Positions 26,022 through 34,465 of a DNA stretch of 64,000 nt are shown here, piece after piece. The translations under genes and the position numbers were made by a program. The notes under the pieces were generated by a model. That model did not search any database. It was given only the letters and a program-made list of their open reading frames with translations, and was not told the DNA's origin. The first letter of the stretch is position 1, and every line of letters starts with the position of its first letter. The stretch is from Pelagibacterium lentulum (GTDB lineage Bacteria; Pseudomonadota; Alphaproteobacteria; Rhizobiales; Devosiaceae): contig NZ_RZMW01000009.1 in the NCBI RefSeq assembly GCF_003992625.1, positions 30,807 through 94,806 of the forward strand, read 5' to 3'.

Positions 26022-27137
26022 ATGGAAAAGACCAACACATTTGAAATTTTTCTGGTTTGCGCGCCTGGGCTGGAAGCAGCGCTTTGCGATGAGGCACGGG
26101 AAAAGGGCTTTGCCGCGCCCAAGGCTGAAATAGGTGGCGTGACCATCGCAGGCCGTTGGCCCGATGTCTGGCGCGCCAATCTCGAACTGCGCGGCGCCGC
26201 GCGGGTTCTGGCGCGGTTTGCCACCTTTCGGGCCATGCACTTGGCGCAGTTGGATAAGCGCGCCCGCAAGATCGATTGGGGGTCGGTTCTGCGCGCCGAT
26301 GTGCCGGTCAAGGTCGAGGCAAGCTGCAAGCGCTCGCGGATTTATCATGCGGGCGCGGCAAGCCAGCGCATTGGAACGGCGATCAACGAGGAACTTGGGG
26401 CACCGGTTTCCGAGCGTGCAGAACTGATCGTCAAGGCCCGGATCGAAAACGATCTGGTGACGCTTTCCGTCGATACGTCTGGAGAAGGGCTACACAAGCG
26501 CGGGTACAAGGAAGCGGTCAACAAGGCGCCAATGCGCGAAACGCTGGCCGCGCTGTTTTTGCGCCAATGCGGCTATGACGGCTCCGAACCGGTGGTCGAT
26601 CCCATGTGTGGATCTGGCACTTTCGTGATTGAGGCGGCTGAAATCGCAGCCGGGCTGATGCCGGGGCGCGGGCGCAGCTTTGCCTTCGAGCAGCTTTCGA
26701 CCTTTAACGAGACGCAATGGCAGAAACTACGGGCGGGCCACAAGCCCGTGGCGCCCGAAATTGCCTTTTACGGCAGCGATCGCGATCCCGGCGCGGTGCG
26801 TATGAGTGACGAAAACGCAGAGCGGGCCGGTGTTGCGGGCTTCACCCGTTTTGCCCAACTCAAAATCAATGATCTGCGCGCGCCGGAAGGGCCAAAGGGC
26901 CTCGTGATCGTCAACCCGCCCTACGGCACGCGGCTGGGCAATAAAAAGCAGCTTTTCCCGGTTTATGCGGCGCTGGGCGCGGTGCTCAAGGAGGGGTTTT
27001 CCGGCTGGCGGGTAGGGCTGATAACCAGCGACCCGCAGCTTGCGAAAGCAACGGGGCTGCCGTTTGGCGCGCCCCTGCCCTCCGTGGACAATAGCGGGCT
27101 GCGCATCACGCTTTATCGCACTGACGCGCTGCCCTGA
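26022..27137 (+). CDS. THUMP domain class I SAM-dependent RNA methyltransferase (RlmL N-half/COG0116-like)
   Basis: 371-residue protein. The N-terminal ferredoxin-like/THUMP part covers about residues 1-160 (LVCAPGLEAALCDEAREKG, RIGTAINEELGA, IENDLVTLSVDTSGEGLHKRGYKE in pieces). The catalytic domain has SAM motif PVVDPMCGSGTFVIEAAEIA and the N6-adenine/N2-guanine type motif IVNPPYGTRLG. It resembles the RlmL/RlmKL methyltransferase module that makes m2G in 23S rRNA; the exact target is not determinable. The start at ATG 26022 is chosen over longer frames because the upstream part is unlike the family. Confidence 0.87.
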   Translation: MEKTNTFEIFLVCAPGLEAALCDEAREKGFAAPKAEIGGVTIAGRWPDVWRANLELRGAARVLARFATFRAMHLAQLDKRARKIDWGSVLRADVPVKVEASCKRSRIYHAGAASQRIGTAINEELGAPVSERAELIVKARIENDLVTLSVDTSGEGLHKRGYKEAVNKAPMRETLAALFLRQCGYDGSEPVVDPMCGSGTFVIEAAEIAAGLMPGRGRSFAFEQLSTFNETQWQKLRAGHKPVAPEIAFYGSDRDPGAVRMSDENAERAGVAGFTRFAQLKINDLRAPEGPKGLVIVNPPYGTRLGNKKQLFPVYAALGAVLKEGFSGWRVGLITSDPQLAKATGLPFGAPLPSVDNSGLRITLYRTDALP

Positions 27138-27143
27138 GTTCTA

Positions 27144-28136
27144 TCAGATGACCTTTACAGCCTGTCCGGTTTTGAGGCTTTCGCTGGCCGCTTCGGCGAG
27201 CTTTTGCGCCATCAGTCCATCGTAGCCGGATGCACGAGGGGCTTCGCCTTTATCGAGGAAATCCAGGAACTTATGGATCTCCGCAGTATATGCCGCCTGA
27301 TAGCGCTCGATGAAGGAAAAGGGGATCGCGTCTTCGGTCCAGCCGTTTTGATTGGCGAGTTCAACCGTGGTGTTGTGGATATTGGCAGCGCGGAGCAGGC
27401 CTTTTGAGCCATGCACCTCGATGCGCTGGTCGTGACCATAGGTGGCGCGGCGCGAATTGGTGATGACGACGATCTTGCCCGAGGCGGTCTGCATCTGGAC
27501 GCTTGCGGTATCGATGTCGCCTGCCTTGCCGATTTCCGGGTCGGTCATGACCCCGCCAAGCGCGTGAACAATAACGGGTTCTTCATCGCCCAGAAGGAAG
27601 CGGGCCATGTCGAAATCGTGGATCATCATATCGCGGTACAGCCCGCCCGAACGCTCGATATAAGATACCGGCGGCGCCGATGGATCGCGGCAGGTGATGG
27701 TGATGATTTCAGGATCGCCGATTTCGCCCGCACGCAGGCGCTTTTCGAGAAAAGCGAAGTTCGGATCATAGCGACGATGAAAACCGATCATCAGGGGAAC
27801 ACCCGCGTTTTCAACAACTTGCAGGCATTGCTCGATCCGCTCGACTGAAAGAGAAACTGGCTTTTCGCACAGGATCGCCTTGCCCGCTTTCGCGGCGTCT
27901 TCGATCAGATCGGCATGGGTATCGGTGGGGGTCGCAATCAGGATGGCATCGACATCGGACGCAGTGACAACCTCTTGAACTGAAGCGGTTTTTGCCCCCA
28001 CGGCGTCAGCCAGGCCTTGCGCGGCCTCGGGCATCGCATCGGCGATGTAGCCGACATTTGCCCGGCCCGACGCAGCGATGGCGCGCGCGTGGACATTGCC
28101 GATCCGCCCTGCCCCCAAAATACCGAAACGCAGCAT
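27144..28136 (-). CDS. iolG: Inositol 2-dehydrogenase
   Basis: NAD-dependent oxidation of myo-inositol to 2-keto-myo-inositol, first step of inositol catabolism. 330 residues from ATG 28136, with GAGGAG upstream. Rossmann GILGAGRIGNVHARAIA, EKP motif AILCEKPVSLS, and the catalytic segment GGLYRDMMIHDFDMARFLLG with conserved Asp/His. The frame runs 45 codons further upstream but that part overlaps a dispersed repeat. It is divergent from iolCDEB across a 377-nt region with an IolR-like site. Confidence 0.92.
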   Translation of the reverse strand: MLRFGILGAGRIGNVHARAIAASGRANVGYIADAMPEAAQGLADAVGAKTASVQEVVTASDVDAILIATPTDTHADLIEDAAKAGKAILCEKPVSLSVERIEQCLQVVENAGVPLMIGFHRRYDPNFAFLEKRLRAGEIGDPEIITITCRDPSAPPVSYIERSGGLYRDMMIHDFDMARFLLGDEEPVIVHALGGVMTDPEIGKAGDIDTASVQMQTASGKIVVITNSRRATYGHDQRIEVHGSKGLLRAANIHNTTVELANQNGWTEDAIPFSFIERYQAAYTAEIHKFLDFLDKGEAPRASGYDGLMAQKLAEAASESLKTGQAVKVI

Positions 28137-28185
28137 GAACTTTCTCCTCATTACGTACCCGCTGACGGGCAGAATCTCTTTCCTA

Positions 28186-28294
28186 GAGCCGTTCAGCGCT
28201 TCTTTGAATCGCTGAACGAACTCTCTAAGCCTTCGTTTGTCGCGTTTCCCAACCGAATAAATGGAGTCCACTTATTCTGGAAACACTCCTGACG
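28186..28294. repeat. Composite dispersed palindromic repeat, copy B
   Basis: Two adjacent elements. The first is a palindrome TAGAG-GTTCAGCG...CGCTGAAC-CTCTA (28186-28228). The second (28234-28294) resembles 3943-3996, sharing GTCGCGT, AACCG, a CCACTT-type core and CTGGAAACxCTCC. It fills much of the iolG/iolC intergenic region. Confidence 0.6.
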
Positions 28295-28403
28295 CAAAGC
28301 TCCGCGTAGTTTTTGTCGATTTTGCGCTGGAATACCACGCCTAATACGAAGTTTCGCCAGCCGCTTTTTTAACAGCAGGCGATGCGAATGCAATCATAAA
28401 TAT

Positions 28404-28426
28404 GGAACAAACATTCTGAATTGACA
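28404..28426 (+). promoter_or_regulatory. Candidate IolR operator and promoter of iolCDEB
   Basis: GGAACAAACATTCT (28404-28417) matches GGAA-N6-TTCC at all but the last base. TTGACA at 28421-28426, a possible -35 element, lies 3 nt downstream, so a repressor here would block RNA polymerase. A direct repeat GAATTGA also flanks this point. Confidence 0.5.
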
Positions 28427-28513
28427 GATTTCAGAATTGATGTTTCATTTGCGTGAGGCTACAAGGGCGACATCCGTTCGTCCAAAAAGATCATTCACGG
28501 GAGAGTGCCAGAC

Positions 28514-30421
28514 ATGGCTGCGCAAGGCGAGACGCTCGACGTCATCACGATTGGCCGCGCCTCGGTTGACCTTTACGGTCAGCAGATCGGCAGCCGCCTT
28601 GAGGACGTCACCAGTTTCGCCAAATCGGTGGGGGGATGCCCCGCCAATATCGCAATCGGCACGGCACGGCTGGGGCTGAAATCGGCATGGCTGGGACGCG
28701 TGGGCGATGAGCAGTTCGGGCGGTTTATTTACGAGCAGATGGCGCGCGAGGGCGCTTCCACAAAAGGGGTGATCTTCGATCCCGAACGGCTGACGGCGCT
28801 GGCCATTCTGGCGGTCGAGGACGACAAGACTTTTCCGCTGATCTTTTACCGGGAAAACTGCGCCGACATGGCGCTTTCCGAAGGCGATATTTCCGGGGAG
28901 ATGATTGCCAGCGCCAAGGCGATCCTGGTTTCCGGCACCCATTTTTCACGCGAGAACACGGCCCGCGCGCAAGACAAGGCCATGGCGCTCGCCAAGGCCA
29001 ATGGCAAGCGGGTGGTTTTCGACATCGATTATCGCCCCAACCTCTGGGGGCTGGCCGGGCACGCGGCGGGGGAAGAGCGCTATATCGCGTCCGACACCGT
29101 GTCCGAGCAGCTCAAAAAGGTCCTGCCCCAATGCGATTTGATCGTTGGCACTGAAGAAGAAATATTGATCGGCTCAGGCGAGAGCGATCTGCTATCCGCG
29201 CTGAGAGTGATCCGGTCCCTGTCCTCCGCCGTGATCGTTCTCAAGCGCGGCCCCATGGGCTGCATTGTTTATCCCGATGCGATTTCGGACGATCTGGAAG
29301 ACGGGATCGTTGGGCAGGGATTTCCCATCGAAGTCTATAATACGCTTGGGGCTGGCGATGCCTTCATGAGCGGGTTTTTGCGCGGCTGGTTGCGCGACGA
29401 ACCGCTTGCAACCTGCGCCACATGGGCCAATGCCTGCGGGGCCTTTGCCGTGTCGCGGCTCCTGTGTTCGCCGGAAATCCCCAGCTTTGCCGAGCTGGAA
29501 TTTTTCCTGAAAAATGGCAGCCCGCATACGGCATTGCGCAAGGACGAGGCGATCAATCATGTCCATTGGGCAACCACGGCACGCCGCCGCAACTATCCAA
29601 CTCTGATGGCGCTGGCGATAGATCACCGCAGCCAGCTTGAAGACCTTGCCAACCGGTTCGGCGCCGATAGCGCAAAGATCGGCGCGTTCAAGGCGCTGGC
29701 GGTCAAGGCCGCGGAAAAGATAGCCGATGGCCGGGACGGCTATGGCATGCTGATTGATGACAAGTTCGGGCGCCATGCGCTGTTTGCAGCGTCGAAAAAC
29801 GAGAAATTCTGGATTGCCAAGCCGGTGGAACTGCCCGGATCACGCCCCCTGCGGTTCGAGTTTTCGCAAGATATTGGCAGCCAGCTTGTCGAATGGCCGG
29901 TGGATCATTGCATCAAGTGTCTGTGCTTTTATCACCCGGATGACGATCCCGCACTCAAGGCCGAGCAGGGCGAAAAGCTGCGCGCGCTTTACGATGCAGC
30001 GCGCAAGGTCGGGCGGGAATTGCTGGTCGAGATCATTGCGGGCAAACATGGGTCGCTGGAAAGCGATACCATTGCGCGAGCTTTGACCGAACTTTACGAT
30101 CTCGGCATCAAACCAGACTGGTGGAAACTCGAACCGCAGACATCACCAGCGGCATGGCAGGCAATAGAAGATGCAATTGCCCAGCACGATCCCTATTGCC
30201 GGGGTATTGTGCTGTTGGGGCTGGAAGCGCCAGCGGATGAACTGAAAGCCGCTTTTGCGGCAGCCAAGGTGTCACCGATGGTCAAGGGCTTTGCCGTTGG
30301 CAGGACAATCTTTGCAAGTGCTGCAGAAAAGTGGTTGGCTGGCAAAATCGACGATGCGGCCGCGATAAACGATATGGCAGAACGGTTCGGCGCGCTATGC
30401 GCGGCGTGGGAGAAAGCATAG
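28514..30421 (+). CDS. iolC: Bifunctional 5-dehydro-2-deoxygluconokinase / DUF2090 aldolase-like fusion
   Basis: 635-residue fusion. Residues 1-about 330 are a PfkB kinase (VITIGRASVDLYGQQIG, GGCPANIAIGTARLG, NTLGAGDAFMSGFLRG near 279) that phosphorylates 2-deoxy-5-keto-D-gluconate. Residues from about 345 to the end are DUF2090, a TIM-barrel domain related to LacD/IolJ-type aldolases (LMALAIDHRSQLED, YGMLIDDKFG, GIKPDWWKLEP, FAVGRTIF). The fusion is common in proteobacterial iol operons and probably also cleaves the product to dihydroxyacetone phosphate and malonate semialdehyde. ATG 28514 is preferred over GTG 28505 on spacing to GGGAG. First gene of iolCDEB. Confidence 0.93.
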   Translation: MAAQGETLDVITIGRASVDLYGQQIGSRLEDVTSFAKSVGGCPANIAIGTARLGLKSAWLGRVGDEQFGRFIYEQMAREGASTKGVIFDPERLTALAILAVEDDKTFPLIFYRENCADMALSEGDISGEMIASAKAILVSGTHFSRENTARAQDKAMALAKANGKRVVFDIDYRPNLWGLAGHAAGEERYIASDTVSEQLKKVLPQCDLIVGTEEEILIGSGESDLLSALRVIRSLSSAVIVLKRGPMGCIVYPDAISDDLEDGIVGQGFPIEVYNTLGAGDAFMSGFLRGWLRDEPLATCATWANACGAFAVSRLLCSPEIPSFAELEFFLKNGSPHTALRKDEAINHVHWATTARRRNYPTLMALAIDHRSQLEDLANRFGADSAKIGAFKALAVKAAEKIADGRDGYGMLIDDKFGRHALFAASKNEKFWIAKPVELPGSRPLRFEFSQDIGSQLVEWPVDHCIKCLCFYHPDDDPALKAEQGEKLRALYDAARKVGRELLVEIIAGKHGSLESDTIARALTELYDLGIKPDWWKLEPQTSPAAWQAIEDAIAQHDPYCRGIVLLGLEAPADELKAAFAAAKVSPMVKGFAVGRTIFASAAEKWLAGKIDDAAAINDMAERFGALCAAWEKA

Positions 30422-30475
30422 AAATTCCCTTCGCCGGGCGCTTTGCGCCACCTTCTCGCATCATGGGAGAAGGGA
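30422..30475. repeat. REP-like palindrome between iolC and iolD
   Basis: TTCCCTTCGCC and GGGAGAAGGGAA arms flank CGCTTTGCGCCACCTTCTC. It is of the same CCCTTC/GGGAGAAGG type as the larger element at 32382-32512. It places a GAAGGGA sequence ahead of an ATG at 30476 that mimics a ribosome site. Confidence 0.55.
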
Positions 30476-30526
30476 ATGAATAGCAGCCGCATGAACCCGG
30501 CGGCACAATCAACAGGATCGCGAAAA

Positions 30527-32374
30527 ATGACCGGAACGATCAGGCTCACAATGGCACAGGCGGTTGCCCGCTATCTGGCAGCGCAAATGACAATTGTCGA
30601 TGGCGAGAAGATGCCGATTTTCGGTGGGGTCTGGGCCATTTTCGGGCATGGCAATGTGGCCGGGATGGGGGAAGCGCTTTACGCGATTCGCGATAAGCTG
30701 CCGACCTATCGCGCCCATAACGAGCAAGGCATGGCCCATGCAGCGATTGCCTATACCAAGGCCAGTTTCCGGCGGCGGATGATGGCCTGCACGACCTCAA
30801 TCGGACCGGGTGCCACCAATATGGTGACGGCGGCGGCGCTGGCGCATGTGAACCGGTTGCCCCTGCTGCTATTGCCTGGCGATGTGTTTGCCAACCGGCG
30901 GCCCGATCCGGTTTTGCAACAGGTCGAGGATTTTGCCGACGGCACCGTTTCGGCCAATGATTGCTTTCGCCCCGTTTCGCGCTATTTCGACCGCATCACC
31001 CGGCCCGAGCAGATCATGCCGGCCTTGCGCCGCGCCATGCAGGTTCTGACAGATCCCGCCGATTGCGGGCCAGTGACGCTGGCACTGTGTCAGGATACGC
31101 AGGCAGAGGCCTATGATTATCCCGCCGCCTTTTTTGACGAAAAGGTATGGGCGCCCCGTCGGGTGCGGCCCGATGAGGATGAGTTGAGCCGGGCGATCGA
31201 TACGCTGATGACGGCGGACAAGCCGGTTATCATCGCCGGTGGTGGCGTGCTTTATTCAGAAGCGACAGAAACGCTGAAACGCTTTGCCGAAGCCCATGAG
31301 ATTCCGATTGTCGAGACCCAAGCCGGAAAGTCGGCCCTGCCCCATTCCCATCGGCTCAATATGGGATCAGTCGGCGTGACCGGCACAAGCGCCTCGAACG
31401 GGCTGGCCGAGGAAGCCGACGTTATCCTGGCCGTTGGCACACGGCTACAGGATTTCACCACCGGCTCTTGGGCCTTGTTTAAGAACCCTGCCGTCGAATT
31501 CATCGGGCTCAACACACAGATTTTCGACGCAGGCAAACATAACGCTCTGCCGCTTGTTGCCGACGCAAAGGCGGGGCTGGACGCGCTGAGCGCGGGGCTC
31601 AAAAACTGGAAAGCGCGCGGCGAGTGGGTGATGGAGGCCGAGGAACTCAAGATCGGCTGGCTCAAAGATGCCGATTCCGCCACCGCGCCCACCAATGTGC
31701 AATATCCATCCGACGCGCAGGTTATCGGTGCCGTGCAGCGCGAACTAGGCGAACATGCGGTGGTCGTTTGCGCGGCGGGCGGGCTGCCAGGTGAATTGCA
31801 CAAGCTGTGGCAGCCGGCTGCGCCGGGCAATTACCATCTCGAATACGGCTTTTCCTGCATGGGATACGAGATCGCGGGCGGGCTGGGCGTCAAGCTGGCG
31901 CGACCGGATGACGAGGTTGTCGTCATGGTCGGTGATGGCAGCTACATGATGCTCAATTCCGAGCTTGCGACATCGGTTATGATGGGAGCGAAGCTGACCA
32001 TCGTGCTTCTGGACAATCGCGGTTACGGCTGCATCAACCGGTTGCAGATGGGCACCGGCGGAGCGAACTTCAACAACCTATTCCGCGACACCTATCACGA
32101 GGAAATGCCCCAGATCGATTTTGCCGCCCATGCGGCATCCATGGGCGCCCATGCGGAAAAGGTGGCGTCGATTGCCGAGCTGGAAGCCGCACTTGGCAAT
32201 GCGAAAAAGCGCGACCGCACCAGCGTTATCGTGATCGATACTGATCCGCTGATCACCACTGAGGCCGGCGGACATTGGTGGGATGTGGCGGTGCCGGAAG
32301 TATCCGAACGTGCGGAGGTGCGCGAAAAACGCGCCGAATATGAGAAATTAATCAAGGGGCAGCGGATCGGGTAG
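30527..32374 (+). CDS. iolD: 3D-(3,5/4)-trihydroxycyclohexane-1,2-dione acylhydrolase (decarboxylating)
   Basis: Thiamine-diphosphate enzyme that opens the ring of 3D-trihydroxycyclohexane-1,2-dione to 5-deoxy-glucuronate. About 615 residues. The TPP-binding N-domain has the catalytic Glu region (YRAHNEQGMAHAAIAYTKA), and the C-domain has VVVMVGDGSYMMLNSELATS, the GDG-N metal motif. ATG 30527 is chosen because IolD proteins begin near TIRLTMAQA and AGGA lies upstream. In-frame starts at 30443 and 30476 fall in the repeat. Co-transcribed with iolC. Confidence 0.93.
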   Translation: MTGTIRLTMAQAVARYLAAQMTIVDGEKMPIFGGVWAIFGHGNVAGMGEALYAIRDKLPTYRAHNEQGMAHAAIAYTKASFRRRMMACTTSIGPGATNMVTAAALAHVNRLPLLLLPGDVFANRRPDPVLQQVEDFADGTVSANDCFRPVSRYFDRITRPEQIMPALRRAMQVLTDPADCGPVTLALCQDTQAEAYDYPAAFFDEKVWAPRRVRPDEDELSRAIDTLMTADKPVIIAGGGVLYSEATETLKRFAEAHEIPIVETQAGKSALPHSHRLNMGSVGVTGTSASNGLAEEADVILAVGTRLQDFTTGSWALFKNPAVEFIGLNTQIFDAGKHNALPLVADAKAGLDALSAGLKNWKARGEWVMEAEELKIGWLKDADSATAPTNVQYPSDAQVIGAVQRELGEHAVVVCAAGGLPGELHKLWQPAAPGNYHLEYGFSCMGYEIAGGLGVKLARPDDEVVVMVGDGSYMMLNSELATSVMMGAKLTIVLLDNRGYGCINRLQMGTGGANFNNLFRDTYHEEMPQIDFAAHAASMGAHAEKVASIAELEAALGNAKKRDRTSVIVIDTDPLITTEAGGHWWDVAVPEVSERAEVREKRAEYEKLIKGQRIG

Positions 32375-32381
32375 GAGGCTC

Positions 32382-32512
32382 ACTTCCCTTCCCCCCTTGC
32401 GGGAGAAGGTGGGCTTTCGCGCAAGCGAAAGGTCGGATGAGGGTCTCTTTGCAAGCGCCCTTTTGCCTCCTCACCCCGAGCCCCTCGCCTGCAAGGGGAG
32501 AGGGGCGCGACA
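32382..32512. repeat. REP-like composite repeat between iolD and iolE
   Basis: CTTCCCTTCCCCCCTTGCGGGAGAAGG, the GGGCTTTCGCGCAAGCGAAAGG palindrome and CGAGCCCCTCGCCTGCAAGGGGAGAGGGG (each broken here into parts) form consecutive inverted repeats: TTCCC/GGGAGAAGG, CTTTCGC/GCGAAAG and CCCCTCGCC/GGGGAGAGGGG. Such elements are widespread in Hyphomicrobiales intergenic DNA and rarely sit inside operons. Confidence 0.7.
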
Positions 32513-32567
32513 GACCCGATGCCGCGCATGAACAGACACTGACTCGAACAATGGAACCACACAGAAA

Positions 32568-33461
32568 ATGATCCGTATCGGTGCAAATCCAATCGGCTGG
32601 TCCAATGATGACATGATCGAACTTGGCGGCGAGACCCCGCTGGAGGTCTGTCTTGCCGAAGCAAAGGAAGCCGGGTTTACCGGCATGGAACTGGGCAACA
32701 AGTTTCCCCGGCAAGCCGAAGCGCTGCGGCCCATATTGGAGCAACACGGCCATGGATTGGTTTCGGGCTGGTACTCGACCGAATTGCTGGTGCGCGATGT
32801 CGATGCCGAGCTTGAAGCGGCAAAAGGGCACGCAACGCTTTTACGCGATATGGGCGCGAAGGTGATGATCGTTTGCGAAACGTCCAACGCCATTCATGGG
32901 GCGATGGACACGCCGCTTTCGGCCCGGTCCGTTCTGCCCCATGAGGTATGGGCGCGGTTCGGCATGCGGCTGACGCAATTCGCGCTCAAGCTCAAGCAGG
33001 ATTACGGGCTGACGCTGGTTTATCACCATCACATGGGAACGATCGTGCAGACCGAAGCTGAGATCGACAGGCTGATGGCTTCGACCGGTGACGCCGTGCA
33101 ACTCTTGCTCGATACCGGTCACATCTTCTGGGGTGGCGGCAATCCGGCGCGGGTAGCGCGCAATTACAAATCGCGCATCGCCCATGTCCATACCAAGGAC
33201 GTGCGGCCCGATGTGATGCAGAAGTCGAACGGGCAGGATTGGTCGTTTCTCAAGTCGGTGCTTGAGGGCGTTTATACGGTACCCGGCGATGGTGGGGTCG
33301 ATTTCCCCACCGTTTTTGCCGAACTCAAAGGCTATGAAGGCTGGGTAATCGTCGAGGCCGAGCAGGACCCGGCAAAGGCCAATCCTCTGCAATATGCCAA
33401 GATGGGATACGAAAATCTGACGCGGTATCTGACCGATGCCGGGTTTGAGATCGCGCAATAA
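32568..33461 (+). CDS. iolE: Myo-inosose-2 dehydratase
   Basis: Dehydrates 2-keto-myo-inositol to 3D-(3,5/4)-trihydroxycyclohexane-1,2-dione. 297-residue xylose-isomerase-like TIM barrel. Marks: IGANPIGWSNDDM at the N-terminus, LVYHHHMGTIVQTEAEID with metal-binding His, LLLDTGHIFWGGGNP, and IAHVHTKDVRPDV. Follows iolD after a 190-nt spacer that contains a repeat. Next gene iolB starts 19 nt after its stop. Confidence 0.94.
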   Translation: MIRIGANPIGWSNDDMIELGGETPLEVCLAEAKEAGFTGMELGNKFPRQAEALRPILEQHGHGLVSGWYSTELLVRDVDAELEAAKGHATLLRDMGAKVMIVCETSNAIHGAMDTPLSARSVLPHEVWARFGMRLTQFALKLKQDYGLTLVYHHHMGTIVQTEAEIDRLMASTGDAVQLLLDTGHIFWGGGNPARVARNYKSRIAHVHTKDVRPDVMQKSNGQDWSFLKSVLEGVYTVPGDGGVDFPTVFAELKGYEGWVIVEAEQDPAKANPLQYAKMGYENLTRYLTDAGFEIAQ

Positions 33462-33480
33462 TTAGAGACGGAGGAACACC

Positions 33481-34281
33481 ATGTCCAAACTGCTCGTCAA
33501 GCCATCGGGGGAAACCGGCAAGGTGATTTCCGTAACCCCGGAAAGCGCCGGCTGGACCTATGTGGGGTTCGATGTCCATAAACTGGCTGCGGGGCAAAGC
33601 GTCGCCGCTCAGACAGGCAAACGGGAAATCTGCCTGGTTTTCGTTTCGGGTAAAGGCAAGGTTTCAGCCGGTGGCGTGGATCTCGGTGAATTGGGCGGGC
33701 GCACGAGCCCGTTCGATGGAGCACCCTATGCGGTCTATGTGCCAGGCAATGGCGATTGGCAGGTTGAGGCCACCACCCCACTGGAGTTGGCAGTGTGTTC
33801 GGCCCCCGCCGTTTCCGAGGGCAAGGCCGTGCGTGTCATCACACCCGATGAGATGGGACAGGAAACGCGCGGCAAGGGCACCAATGTGCGCCATGTCACC
33901 AATATCCTGCCCGAGACCGATCCAACCGCGGATTCTCTGCTGGTGGTGGAGGTGATTACGCCGGGCGGACACACATCTTCATACCCGCCCCACAAGCACG
34001 ACGCAGACAACCTGCCCCACGAATCCCTGCTTGAAGAAACCTATTATCACCGGTTGAACCCCGCCCAGGGTTATGGCTTTCAGCGCGTCTATACCGATGA
34101 TCGGTCGCTCGATGAGACCATGCTGATCGAAGACGGCGTGACCACACTGGTGCCAAAGGGCTATCACCCCTGTGCAGCCATCCACGGCTACGACCTTTAT
34201 TATCTCAATGTCATGGCCGGGCCGAAAAGGATCTGGAAGTTCCACAACCAGAAAGAGCACGAGTGGCTTCTGGGCGCGTAA
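33481..34281 (+). CDS. iolB: 5-deoxy-glucuronate isomerase
   Basis: Converts 5-deoxy-D-glucuronate to 2-deoxy-5-keto-D-gluconate, the IolC substrate. 266-residue bicupin. Visible motif: TSSYPPHKHDADNLPHESLLEETYYHRLNP in outline, containing the HxH...E metal ligands; C-terminal PKGYHPCAAIHGYDLYYLNVMAG. GGAGG lies 7-8 nt before the ATG. Last gene of iolCDEB. No clear terminator was found in the gap that follows. Confidence 0.94.
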   Translation: MSKLLVKPSGETGKVISVTPESAGWTYVGFDVHKLAAGQSVAAQTGKREICLVFVSGKGKVSAGGVDLGELGGRTSPFDGAPYAVYVPGNGDWQVEATTPLELAVCSAPAVSEGKAVRVITPDEMGQETRGKGTNVRHVTNILPETDPTADSLLVVEVITPGGHTSSYPPHKHDADNLPHESLLEETYYHRLNPAQGYGFQRVYTDDRSLDETMLIEDGVTTLVPKGYHPCAAIHGYDLYYLNVMAGPKRIWKFHNQKEHEWLLGA

Positions 34282-34465
34282 GCGCATGGAGCAATGTGTC
34301 AAATAGAAGTCAAAGTTGAATATCGTTTATTGCTAATAAGCCCTGATCTTCTCGGCGCTTAAAGGCTGCATTAAACTATTGTGACCTAGGTTTTCTTCTA
34401 TTGGGGTGCTGAAACCGGGACAGAAGACCGACGTGACCAGAAGGACGAAACGCAAGATAGGAAGA

